A stretch of DNA of 64,000 nucleotides from UBA1672 sp051967755 (GTDB taxonomy: Bacteria; Pseudomonadota; Alphaproteobacteria; Micavibrionales; Micavibrionaceae): contig JBQDYD010000004.1 in NCBI GenBank assembly GCA_051967755.1, positions 186,001 to 250,000 of the forward strand. Reading direction: 5' to 3'. The notes under the pieces were generated by a model. The model did no database searches. It was given only the letters and a program-made list of their open reading frames with translations, and was not told where the DNA came from. Positions 8,179 through 14,490 of the stretch are shown here, piece by piece. How positions within the stretch are numbered: the first letter of the stretch is position 1; every line of letters starts with the position of its first letter. Position numbers and translations under genes: made by a program.

Positions 8179-8254
8179 GAATAATGAGATGGTGGAGGTA
8201 TCATCGAGCCGCTTGTTTGAGGTTTTAGCCCTCTGGGAGAATCTATTCAGATAA
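8170..8254 (+). pseudogene. serine recombinase C-terminal tail (left end of the right element)
   Basis: Reads in frame REREN-like residues, then NNEMVEVSSSRLFEVLALWENLFR and stop TAA at 8252-8254. Bases 8170-8195 match 13721-13746 of the full recombinase at 24 of 26 positions. From 8196 on they match the tail at 1386-1453. The fragment is best seen as the 3' end of the recombinase separated from its body by integration at 8189-8195, not as a decayed independent gene. Confidence 0.7.
8189..8195 (+). other. recombinase attachment-site core, copy B
   Basis: ATGGTGG in frame with the recombinase. The left arm resembles copy C (13721-13739); the right arm resembles copy A (1386 onward). This hybrid structure is what tandem integration would leave. 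Confidence 0.6.
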
Positions 8255-8328
8255 AAGCTTTTGTGTCACAAAAAACACACTTCGAATAAAAAATTTAGCA
8301 GATAATTTTTTCTTCAGGTTGGCTTCAG
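8255..8328 (+). promoter_or_regulatory. conserved element leader with tandem CTTCAG operator, copy 2
   Basis: Begins right after the recombinase-tail stop. It has the dyad TTTTGTG-T-CACAAAA (8259-8273), AT-rich GATAATTTTTT and CTTCAG-GTTGG-CTTCAG at 8312-8328. Nearly base-for-base the same as 1454-1526, although the cargo behind it differs completely. The next gene starts 74 bases on. Likely a two-component-activated promoter for the glycosyltransferase operon. Confidence 0.6.
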
Positions 8329-8401
8329 GTTATGGATCCAAATTAACTCTGTAACACTTTACGGAGTTCCAAATGCCCATAAAAAATCAGGCTGGTGATA
8401 T

Positions 8402-9187
8402 ATGATCACCGTTATTATTCCCGTTCATGATGAAGAAGATAACATTATTGAACTTTTGCAAGAGGTGAAAGCCGCCGCTGAAAATACCCCGATTAGTGAA
8501 GTGATTGTTGTTGACGATGCAAGCACTGACCGATCTTTGGAGTTATTAAAATCTGCGCGTGATGATTTTTCATTTTTACGCGTCATTAAACACGAGGTCT
8601 GCACAGGTCAATCCGCTGCGTTTATGACTGCTGCCCGCGCTGCGGGGAATAATATTTTGGTTTTTATGGATGGTGACAGACAGAATGATCCGAAAGATGT
8701 TGGATTACTATATAAAACATATAAGGATAATATTTCTAAAAATCCTAAAATCATGGTCGCAGGGCAACGGGAGAAAAGACAGGATAATTTATTACGCCGC
8801 CTTTCATCACGATGGGCGAATAACATACGCTCCTCATTTTTAAAAGATTGCACGCGTGATACAGGGTGTTCCTTAAAGCTGATCCGCCGCGAAGATTATA
8901 TTCGCTTACCGTATTTCAAACATATGCATCGCTTTCTACCCGCTTTGCTGATGCGTGATAGTGTCAAAATCCTGCATGTTGATGTATCGCATCGTCCGCG
9001 GGTTGCAGGCCAATCAAAATATGGTTTCTGGAACAGATTTTGGGTCGGAATCACCGATTTGATAGGCGTGAAATGGCTTCTGATCCGAGGATTGCCACAA
9101 GGATTTACATGGCACGAAATTATTCAAAATGAAGATCAAGACGAAGAAAAGGTCATTTTTTATGAGCGAAGAAATACTGTGGCTTAG
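8402..9187 (+). CDS. GT2 glycosyltransferase, ArnC/DPM1-like
   Basis: 261 residues. N-terminal VIIPVHDEEDNI, VVDDASTDRS and a DGDRQNDP metal/sugar-nucleotide motif define a family 2 transferase of the dolichyl/undecaprenyl-phosphate type. It ends soon after KYGFWNRFWVGITDLIGVKWL and lacks the two C-terminal membrane helices of ArnC. It should load a sugar onto undecaprenyl phosphate at the inner membrane. The ArnT-like protein two genes downstream would then transfer that sugar, as FlmF2 and FlmK do in Francisella. The sugar cannot be told from sequence. First gene behind the element leader. Confidence 0.85.
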   Translation: MITVIIPVHDEEDNIIELLQEVKAAAENTPISEVIVVDDASTDRSLELLKSARDDFSFLRVIKHEVCTGQSAAFMTAARAAGNNILVFMDGDRQNDPKDVGLLYKTYKDNISKNPKIMVAGQREKRQDNLLRRLSSRWANNIRSSFLKDCTRDTGCSLKLIRREDYIRLPYFKHMHRFLPALLMRDSVKILHVDVSHRPRVAGQSKYGFWNRFWVGITDLIGVKWLLIRGLPQGFTWHEIIQNEDQDEEKVIFYERRNTVA

Positions 9188-9434
9188 CATTGGCCTAATT
9201 GGTCAAACTATGTTCTTTATGCGTTTTCTGGTGCAATGGATTGCATCTGAACGCGCAAAGAAAAGTGTCATTCCCAATGCATTCTGGTTTTTTAGTATAG
9301 GCGGAGCCATTATCTTACTTAGCTATTCCGTATATCGGCAAGATATTGTCTTCATGCTGGGGCAGAGCCTCGGTATTTTGATTTATTCCCGAAATCTTTA
9401 TTTCCTGAAAGTGAACAAAAATGAGAATGCTTAA
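9162..9434 (+). CDS. lipid-A-biosynthesis N-terminal domain (LAB_N) membrane protein
   Basis: 90 residues from ATG 9162, which lies inside the GT2 gene end; the track of in-frame codons extends back to 9129 without a better ribosome site. RFLVQWIASERAKKSVIP, FWFFSIGGA and GQSLGILIYSRNL are the hallmarks of the LAB_N family. Three helices are expected. Stand-alone members commonly accompany DPM1-like GT2 and PMT-type transferases, probably handling lipid-linked sugars. Overlaps both neighbours, so the three genes are tightly coupled. Confidence 0.85.
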   Translation: MSEEILWLSIGLIGQTMFFMRFLVQWIASERAKKSVIPNAFWFFSIGGAIILLSYSVYRQDIVFMLGQSLGILIYSRNLYFLKVNKNENA

Positions 9435-10821
9435 GGGCTATTCCTACCTGATTGCTTTTGCGGTCTTTTTTGTATGTACAATCTTTATTCGTCCAATTTT
9501 TCCGATTGATGAAACACGCTATTTAACCGTGGCGTGGGAAATGTTTATAAGCGGCAATCACACATTACTTTCGCTAAATTTTGATCCGTATCACCATAAA
9601 CCGCCAATGTTATTTTGGCTGATTAACTTTTGTTGGAACATTTTCGGAGTAAGTCGTTGGGCTGCGCAAATCCCTGTCTTTATCGGTTCTACTCTGGTTT
9701 TGGTTCTTTCAGAAAAATTAGCAAAAAAAATATATATCGATCATAAATCAGAAAAGGTGTTTTTGGTGCCGTGGCTTATGCTCGGCGCTCTGCCTTTTTT
9801 GATCTACAGTACGATGGTGATGTTTGATTTAACGCTGACTGCCGCGGTACTCGCCAGTTTGCTCACATTTTTGAATTACGCTGAAAAACCGAATGTAAAA
9901 ACTATACTTCTTGCAGGAATTTTCATGGGCTGCGGCGTTCTTATTAAAGGGCCTGTTGCATATTTATATATTCTATGGCCGTTAGCTTTGTTTCCGATTT
10001 GGAAAAGTAAAAGCCAAGTCGTAACGAACGCAAAATTTTACAAAGCCATAGGTGGCAGTGTGCTTATCTCTGCATTTCCTATTCTGTTATGGTTGGTTCC
10101 TGCATTACTACAGGCCGATCAGAATTTCGCGTATTGGATATTATGGGAGCAAACAGCAGGACGCGTTCACGGTGATTTTGGCTCTTCTCATGTGCGCCCG
10201 TTCTATTTCTTTTTGATGCTTGCGCCGATTATGATTATGCCTTGGTGCTTTACCCCTCATTTTTGGCGAGAAATTAAAAATGTTTCATCAAATGATAAGG
10301 CTACACGTTTTTTAATATGTGCCTTTGTGCCAGTGTTTATTTCTTTTTCATTGATTGCAGGAAAACAGCCACATTATTTGGTACCGTTACTTCCATATAT
10401 CGCCATTCTTTTATCTCAAATTTTGACATCTGAAAAACTGGTTAAATATATGGCGTTATTGTTGATTGCCTTATTTATTGTCGGGCAAGCATCACTGCAT
10501 AGCTTTTTACTATATAAATACGATCTTACGCCTATGGCTGCGTTTTATCAGAATAACAAAGACCACGATTTCGCATTTGTTCGAAAGTATCAGGGGGAAC
10601 TCGGTTTTATCGGACGGATAGAAAAACCGATCGACAGTATCGAATTTCACGACATGCCAGATTGGCTCAATCAGCATCCGCAAGGACTGATTATCGCCCG
10701 ATATGAAAACGAAGATTTATCGGCGTATGACATGGTTTTTTCTATTCCATACCGTGGTCGACATCTCGGCGTTTTTAAAAAATCTCAAAAATTTAAAGAA
10801 AGTGGTGTAAACAATGAATAA
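9421..10821 (+). CDS. ArnT/PMT-like lipid-linked sugar transferase (GT39/GT83 family)
   Basis: 466 residues with about eleven membrane helices. The first periplasmic loop carries DETRYLTVAWEM, with an Asp-Glu in the position of the catalytic acidic residues of PMT/ArnT enzymes. YHHKPPMLFW follows at about residues 58-67, and GVLIKGPVAYLY further on is also typical. Predicted to move a sugar from undecaprenyl phosphate to lipid A or another envelope acceptor on the periplasmic side. The C-terminal soluble domain is short. Starts 14 bases inside the LAB_N gene. Confidence 0.85.
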   Translation: MRMLKGYSYLIAFAVFFVCTIFIRPIFPIDETRYLTVAWEMFISGNHTLLSLNFDPYHHKPPMLFWLINFCWNIFGVSRWAAQIPVFIGSTLVLVLSEKLAKKIYIDHKSEKVFLVPWLMLGALPFLIYSTMVMFDLTLTAAVLASLLTFLNYAEKPNVKTILLAGIFMGCGVLIKGPVAYLYILWPLALFPIWKSKSQVVTNAKFYKAIGGSVLISAFPILLWLVPALLQADQNFAYWILWEQTAGRVHGDFGSSHVRPFYFFLMLAPIMIMPWCFTPHFWREIKNVSSNDKATRFLICAFVPVFISFSLIAGKQPHYLVPLLPYIAILLSQILTSEKLVKYMALLLIALFIVGQASLHSFLLYKYDLTPMAAFYQNNKDHDFAFVRKYQGELGFIGRIEKPIDSIEFHDMPDWLNQHPQGLIIARYENEDLSAYDMVFSIPYRGRHLGVFKKSQKFKESGVNNE

Positions 10822-11260
10822 TAAATACCCCAAAACCTTGCGTCTCATACATTGGTTGATGGTGCTTTTGATTACCTTACAATTTGCAGTAGGCTTTTTC
10901 ATGGATGATGATAATTTATGGCAAATTCAAACGCATTTAATTCTCGGAATTTCCATTCTGGCAATTACGATTTTACGTATTGGGATTAAAAGAGCACAGA
11001 AAGATCAATTACCGGCCAAACCTGATAGCCTTTCGGATAAGGAATGGGGCATTGCAAAAATTGGTCACGCGCTGATTTACCTTATGCTGTTGATTACCCC
11101 AATCAGCGGGCTTGTCGGCTACTACACACATAACCATGATATTCTCGAAGTACACGAAACCTTGATTTGGGGACTGCTTGTTTTGATTGTGGGACATGTT
11201 GCAATGGTTCCGATCCACAAAATACGCCATCATCAAAATTTGATGACCCGTATGACGTAA
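10814..11260 (+). CDS. cytochrome b561-type membrane haem protein
   Basis: 148 residues, four membrane helices. Histidines at LRLIHWLM, IQTHLILG, KIGHALIYL and VHETLIWGLL / GHVAM are spaced as haem ligands of bacterial cytochrome b561. Likely an inner-membrane electron carrier. It overlaps the transferase by eight bases, so it belongs to the same operon. Its role next to lipid glycosylation is unclear; it might supply electrons to a diiron or other oxidative enzyme of the paired element. Confidence 0.8.
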   Translation: MNNKYPKTLRLIHWLMVLLITLQFAVGFFMDDDNLWQIQTHLILGISILAITILRIGIKRAQKDQLPAKPDSLSDKEWGIAKIGHALIYLMLLITPISGLVGYYTHNHDILEVHETLIWGLLVLIVGHVAMVPIHKIRHHQNLMTRMT

Positions 11261-11320
11261 TTCGTCTTTGATGGTGTGAAAGTTTGGAACGGATTTGTTC
11301 CCGCATCATCCCATCAGGCC

Positions 11321-11407
11321 AGAGGGATGCAACGGGAGAGCGCAGCGTCTCCCTTGCCAAGCGTGTTGACGAAAAATCGAAGATTTGTAGTACAACACAC
11401 AGCTTGC
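11321..11407 (-). repeat. R repeat, copy 3 (inverted relative to copy 4)
   Basis: AGGGATGCAACGGGAGAGCG ... TCTCCC ... CCAAGCGTGTTG then ACAACACACAGCTTGC is the reverse complement of 11823-11890 with a roughly 20-base insertion near the middle. GGGAGA/TCTCCC can form a hairpin. With copy 4 it brackets the barstar gene. Confidence 0.65.
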
Positions 11408-11435
11408 GGAACGTCTGTACGGCGTTTTTTATGTC

Positions 11436-11765
11436 TCAGCGAAGCTCTAAATTTAATGAAATATTTTCATCTTGGTTATTAACAAAACTTATGCATTCAC
11501 AAAGCCCCGAGAATATATCCAGATGATTTTCTATAAACCCCTCTGACTGGTCGAGTATCAATGTGAATATATCTCCATCATTTAGCGAAAACTTGGAAAG
11601 AGATTCATACTCTCCATTTGTGTACATATCACCCATGCAATCAATCCAAGCATTCATATTACGACCATAGCCATCAAAAAAGCCCATCTTTTCCTGAAAT
11701 TCGTCGTGAAAGGTTTCCCAATCGACAATTTTTGAGCAATCAACATGTATTTGGTTTTTAGACAT
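11436..11765 (-). CDS. barstar-family (RNase inhibitor-like) protein
   Basis: 109 residues from ATG 11765; an ATG five codons earlier at 11780 is possible. IHVDCSKIVDWETFHDEF followed by GFFDGYGRNMNAWIDCM matches the barstar fold, in which the helix around the YGxNxDAxxDC-like segment blocks barnase. Known members neutralise a cognate ribonuclease toxin. No barnase-like gene is seen on either side, so this is an orphan immunity or defence cassette. It is opposite in orientation to the rest of the element and lies between inverted R repeats, which suggests separate acquisition. Confidence 0.8.
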   Translation of the reverse strand: MSKNQIHVDCSKIVDWETFHDEFQEKMGFFDGYGRNMNAWIDCMGDMYTNGEYESLSKFSLNDGDIFTLILDQSEGFIENHLDIFSGLCECISFVNNQDENISLNLELR

Positions 11766-11822
11766 CTCGAAACATCTCATAACAGCGTTTCATTTTCAAT
11801 AAAATCTGACTTAAGACGAAAG

Positions 11823-11890
11823 GCAAGCTGTGTATTGTAATACAATACGCTTGGAAAGGGAGAAGCTGCGCTCTCCCGTTTCATCCCTCT
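11823..11890 (+). repeat. R repeat, copy 4 with perfect 17-base palindrome
   Basis: Starts GCAAGCTGT and contains GTATTGTA-A-TACAATAC (11832-11848, a perfect dyad about one base). GGGAGA ... TCTCCC follows as a hairpin, ending GTTTCATCCCTC. Partner of the inverted copy at 11321-11407. Upstream of the recombinase operon it might also serve as operator or terminator. Confidence 0.65.
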
Positions 11891-11973
11891 TGCTGTGGGG
11901 CTTCGCCCGTACGCCTGCACATGCGATGATATTCTGATCCTGTCGAATGCACAAACGAACAGGAGCAGATATC

Positions 11974-12231
11974 ATGAAACCCGACACAGAAAAATACCTC
12001 GCGATGATTGACGATTGGGATATGACCCGCGAGCAGAAAATCCAATACATCCACGACCTTTGGCACATCATGGAAAGCTTTGTTGATCGTGCCTTTGGCA
12101 AACATCCCGTCCAGCATGCGCGTGATAAATCCTCACAAGCGCATGGACAGGATTCAACGAAGCCGCTAGAATCCACCCATCCAATACAAAACAAAACCGA
12201 TCCACCGCCGCCGCAAGGAGTCCGCCCATGA
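11974..12231 (+). CDS. small recombinase-partner protein
   Basis: 85 residues from ATG 11974, with AGGAG nine bases upstream; an in-frame ATG at 11947 lacks a good site. The N-terminal half is helical and acidic (YLAMIDDWDMTREQKIQYIHDLWHIMESFVDRAFG). The C-terminal half is Pro/Gln/His-rich and looks disordered. Its stop overlaps the recombinase start by four bases, so the pair is coupled. Its size, position and coupling make it a candidate directionality or accessory factor. No function can be assigned from sequence. Confidence 0.65.
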   Translation: MKPDTEKYLAMIDDWDMTREQKIQYIHDLWHIMESFVDRAFGKHPVQHARDKSSQAHGQDSTKPLESTHPIQNKTDPPPPQGVRP

Positions 12232-13856
12232 AGAGCCATAAACAAACCGCCGTCATTTATGCCCGCGTATCCTCGGTTAAACAGGTCAAGAAAGGCGATG
12301 GCCTCGGATCACAAGAAACCAGATGCCGCGAATATGCCGATCATAAGCAATATCAAGTGATAGAAGTCTTCCGTGATGAGGGCGTATCAGGAAGCCTTAT
12401 CAATCGCCCGGGCATGCAAGCCATGCTCAAATTCCTTAAAAAACACAAACACGAAAACCCCGTTGTTATCATTGATGATATCAGCCGCCTCGCGCGCGAC
12501 CTTGAAGCGCATATACAGCTTCGCACCGCCATCGGTGATGCAGGCGGCAAGCTGGAAAGCCCGTCTATTGAGTTCGGCGAAGATTCCGATAGCAAGCTTG
12601 TCGAAAACCTTCTCGCCAGTGTTTCGCAGCACCACCGCCAAAAGAACACAGAGCAAGTGAAGAACCGCATGCGTGCCCGCGTCCTGAACGGCTATTGGGT
12701 GTTTTATCCGCCAACGGGTTACAAATACGAACGCGTGAGTGGTCATGGTAAAATGCTGGTGCGGGATGAGCCTATGGCCTCAATCATTCAAGAAGGCTTG
12801 CTTGGCTTCGCATCAGGCCGCTTTGAGAGCATCGCAGAGCTGACACGTTTCTTTGATCTCTATCAAGAGTTCCCGAGAATGAGGAACGGTAAGGTGAACG
12901 TGCAGCGCGTATCCGACCTGCTGCGCCGCGTATTGTATTCTGGTTATATCGATGTGCCGCAATGGGGGATATCCCTGCATCCTGCCAAGCATGAACCGCT
13001 CATAAGCTATGAGGAATTTCAGCGCATACAAGAGCGCTTGGACGGACGTGCAAAAGCCCCAATGAAGGCGAATATCAAAGATGACTTTCCGTTAAGAGGG
13101 TTTGTGACATGCGGTTGTTGTGATCGGCCTTTAACCTCCTGCTGGTCAAAGGGGCGTAACACGAAGTATCCGTATTATCTGTGTTCGAATAAAGGTTGCG
13201 CCGAATACGGGAAATCTATTCGCAAAGCGCAAATGGAGGAAGAATTCCTAGAGATTGTAAAGACTCTAAAACCATCTCCCAAAACGTTCTACATGGCGCT
13301 CGATATCTTTGATCAGCTATGGAAAGACCGACAAGGCCAAGCCAAAGACCAAACAAAGGCGCTGAAACAGCAACTCGCGCTGATTGATCGAAAGGTTAAT
13401 CAGTTCTTGGATCGCATTGTAGAGGCTGATAATGCGATTTTAATCGATACCTATGAGGATAAGATCAGAAGCTTGCAAGAAGAGAAGCTGATTATGGATG
13501 AAAAAATCAAAAATTGCGGTCGTCCGATAGAGAGCTTTGAAGATACATTTAGAACCGCTATTACATTCCTTGGAAGCCCGCTTAAACTCTGGGAAAGCGA
13601 GTGCGTCGAACAGCGCAGAATGCTGCTTCGAATGGCATTTGCGGACAAGATTACCTACGACAGAAATCACGGTTTTAGAACCGCCGCTTTCTCGCAGCCA
13701 TTCACGCTTTTAGCCGATTTACGGGAGGGGAATAATGAAATGGTGGGCCTGGCCGGACTTGAACCGGCACGTCCATACGGACAACAGATTTTAAGTCTGC
13801 AGCGTCTACCATTCCGCCACAGGCCCAACCTAGGAATAGGTTATAGGATTGTATAA
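12228..13856 (+). CDS. large serine recombinase (element integrase)
   Basis: Resolvase domain at residues 8-150 with YARVSS (catalytic Ser15) and DDISRLARD. A recombinase domain follows at about 165-270, then a zinc ribbon (CGCC ... CSNKGC) near 300-330. A coiled coil around 370-450 precedes the conserved ADKITYDRNHGF region. As it stands the frame reads 542 residues, but everything after EMV (residue 506) is antisense tRNA-Leu plus flank and cannot be native. The authentic tail is almost certainly the 19 residues at 8195-8254. The protein should catalyse integration at the tRNA CCA end and, with a partner, excision. Base composition is richer in G+C than the cargo. Confidence 0.9.
   Translation: MKSHKQTAVIYARVSSVKQVKKGDGLGSQETRCREYADHKQYQVIEVFRDEGVSGSLINRPGMQAMLKFLKKHKHENPVVIIDDISRLARDLEAHIQLRTAIGDAGGKLESPSIEFGEDSDSKLVENLLASVSQHHRQKNTEQVKNRMRARVLNGYWVFYPPTGYKYERVSGHGKMLVRDEPMASIIQEGLLGFASGRFESIAELTRFFDLYQEFPRMRNGKVNVQRVSDLLRRVLYSGYIDVPQWGISLHPAKHEPLISYEEFQRIQERLDGRAKAPMKANIKDDFPLRGFVTCGCCDRPLTSCWSKGRNTKYPYYLCSNKGCAEYGKSIRKAQMEEEFLEIVKTLKPSPKTFYMALDIFDQLWKDRQGQAKDQTKALKQQLALIDRKVNQFLDRIVEADNAILIDTYEDKIRSLQEEKLIMDEKIKNCGRPIESFEDTFRTAITFLGSPLKLWESECVEQRRMLLRMAFADKITYDRNHGFRTAAFSQPFTLLADLREGNNEMVGLAGLEPARPYGQQILSLQRLPFRHRPNLGIGYRIV
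13740..13746 (+). other. recombinase attachment-site core, copy C (tRNA junction)
   Basis: ATGGTGG; TGGTGG (13741-13746) is the complement of the CCACCA tRNA 3' end. The left arm is recombinase coding sequence; the right arm is tRNA-Leu. A serine recombinase would exchange at a dinucleotide inside this heptamer; which one cannot be seen. Confidence 0.6.
13741..13826 (-). tRNA. tRNA-Leu (UAA anticodon)
   Basis: An 86-nt class II tRNA with encoded CCA. The acceptor stem GGGCCTG pairs with CAGGCCC, the D arm is GCG...CGC, and the anticodon loop CTTAAAA has UAA at 34-36. The variable arm is TGTCC-GTAT-GGACG and the T arm GCCGG-TTCAAGT-CCGGC. Decodes UUA and UUG. Its 3' end is the chromosomal target of the element; the tRNA remains complete. 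Confidence 0.95.
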
Positions 13857-13887
13857 GGGAGAAAATCAAGAGATGCAATCGCTGAAT

Positions 13888-14223
13888 CTAACCTTTATCC
13901 TGAATAATATTTTCTATGCGTTTTAGTAAGCGATGTCCGTGCGTTGTCAGGTATAGTTGTTTCCGTCTTTTTTCACTTGGGTTGACGGCTATTTTTACCA
14001 GTTCGTAGTGAATGCGCTTTTTGCTTTCTTTTGAAAGGGCGGTTGTTATTTTAGAAACGGTAGAAAGTGCCAATCCCGTTTTTTCTGACAGGTCCGTGAG
14101 GGACATGCCTTCAGATTTTGCAATTTCGCTGAGACATATGGCGTATTGGATCGGGAATTCAGGATTTATTTTTTGAAGTTCGTATAATATTTTTAGAAAA
14201 GGCTCTAATCCTGTGCTCATCAT
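13888..14223 (-). CDS. MarR-family transcriptional regulator
   Basis: 111 residues, slightly short for the family (about 140). It has the helix-turn-helix MSLTDLSEKTGLALSTVSKITTAL at about 56-79 and the wing region ... PSEKRRKQLYLTTHGHRLLKRI. Met1 and Met2 are both possible starts. It lies just beyond the tRNA. The 267 bases upstream (14224-14490) hold no gene I can support. Target unknown; the pentapeptide gene beyond the gap is a candidate. Confidence 0.72.
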   Translation of the reverse strand: MMSTGLEPFLKILYELQKINPEFPIQYAICLSEIAKSEGMSLTDLSEKTGLALSTVSKITTALSKESKKRIHYELVKIAVNPSEKRRKQLYLTTHGHRLLKRIENIIQDKG

Positions 14224-14490
14224 TTTTCTTTCTTAGAATTTTGAATGGTGTGAAAATGATTTGCGCATACGGCATATGTATAATTTTTTCATTTTTATAG
14301 TCCTCAGTCAGCAGCAGCGGGCGTAATCCAAATGATGAGTTGAACTCTATATATATTTGTACTTTTCTGCCAATAATAAAGAAAACAGTCATAGGGCGAT
14401 ACTCTTGCTCAACGGGGGGCGAATGTCAGGGGCTTTTGGTAATGTTAATGCTGATTTTATTCGGATACTTTTCGTGGTAATTCAATTAAA

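Larger units (their letters stand above)
1379..8195 (+). mobile_element. left tandem integrative element (recombinase body lost)
   Basis: A 6.81 kb unit from attachment core A to core B. Its left end holds the recombinase C-terminal tail, then a leader with a two-component operator, then eight cargo genes (hemolysin-like protein to DUF423). By analogy with the neighbouring element its right end should carry a recombinase body. Only about 20 bases of recombinase-like sequence remain before core B, preceded by an inverted copy of the R repeat, so it is probably not self-mobile now. It could still move in trans using the neighbour's recombinase. The reading is inference from repeat geometry. Confidence 0.6.
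8189..13746 (+). mobile_element. integrative element at tRNA-Leu with serine recombinase and envelope cargo
   Basis: A 5.55 kb unit between cores B and C. Order: recombinase tail, conserved leader, four-gene envelope operon, barstar bracketed by inverted R repeats, small partner gene, recombinase. Excision by joining 13745 to 8195 would recreate an uninterrupted recombinase frame of 525 residues, which is strong internal evidence for the ends. The right end coincides with the CCA end of tRNA-Leu. Composition is mosaic: I count 33 G/C in 12541-12600 (recombinase) against 23 in 10321-10380 (cargo). Confidence 0.7.

Noticed and set aside
11811..12256. Several overlapping minus-strand frames upstream of the recombinase
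   Set aside because: Cys- and Trp-rich shadow composition; the plus-strand partner gene has the ribosome site and coupling.
13746..13856. C-terminal residues of the recombinase frame as a real protein domain
   Set aside because: They are the antisense translation of tRNA-Leu and its flank, a well-known artefact; the native tail is at 8195-8254.
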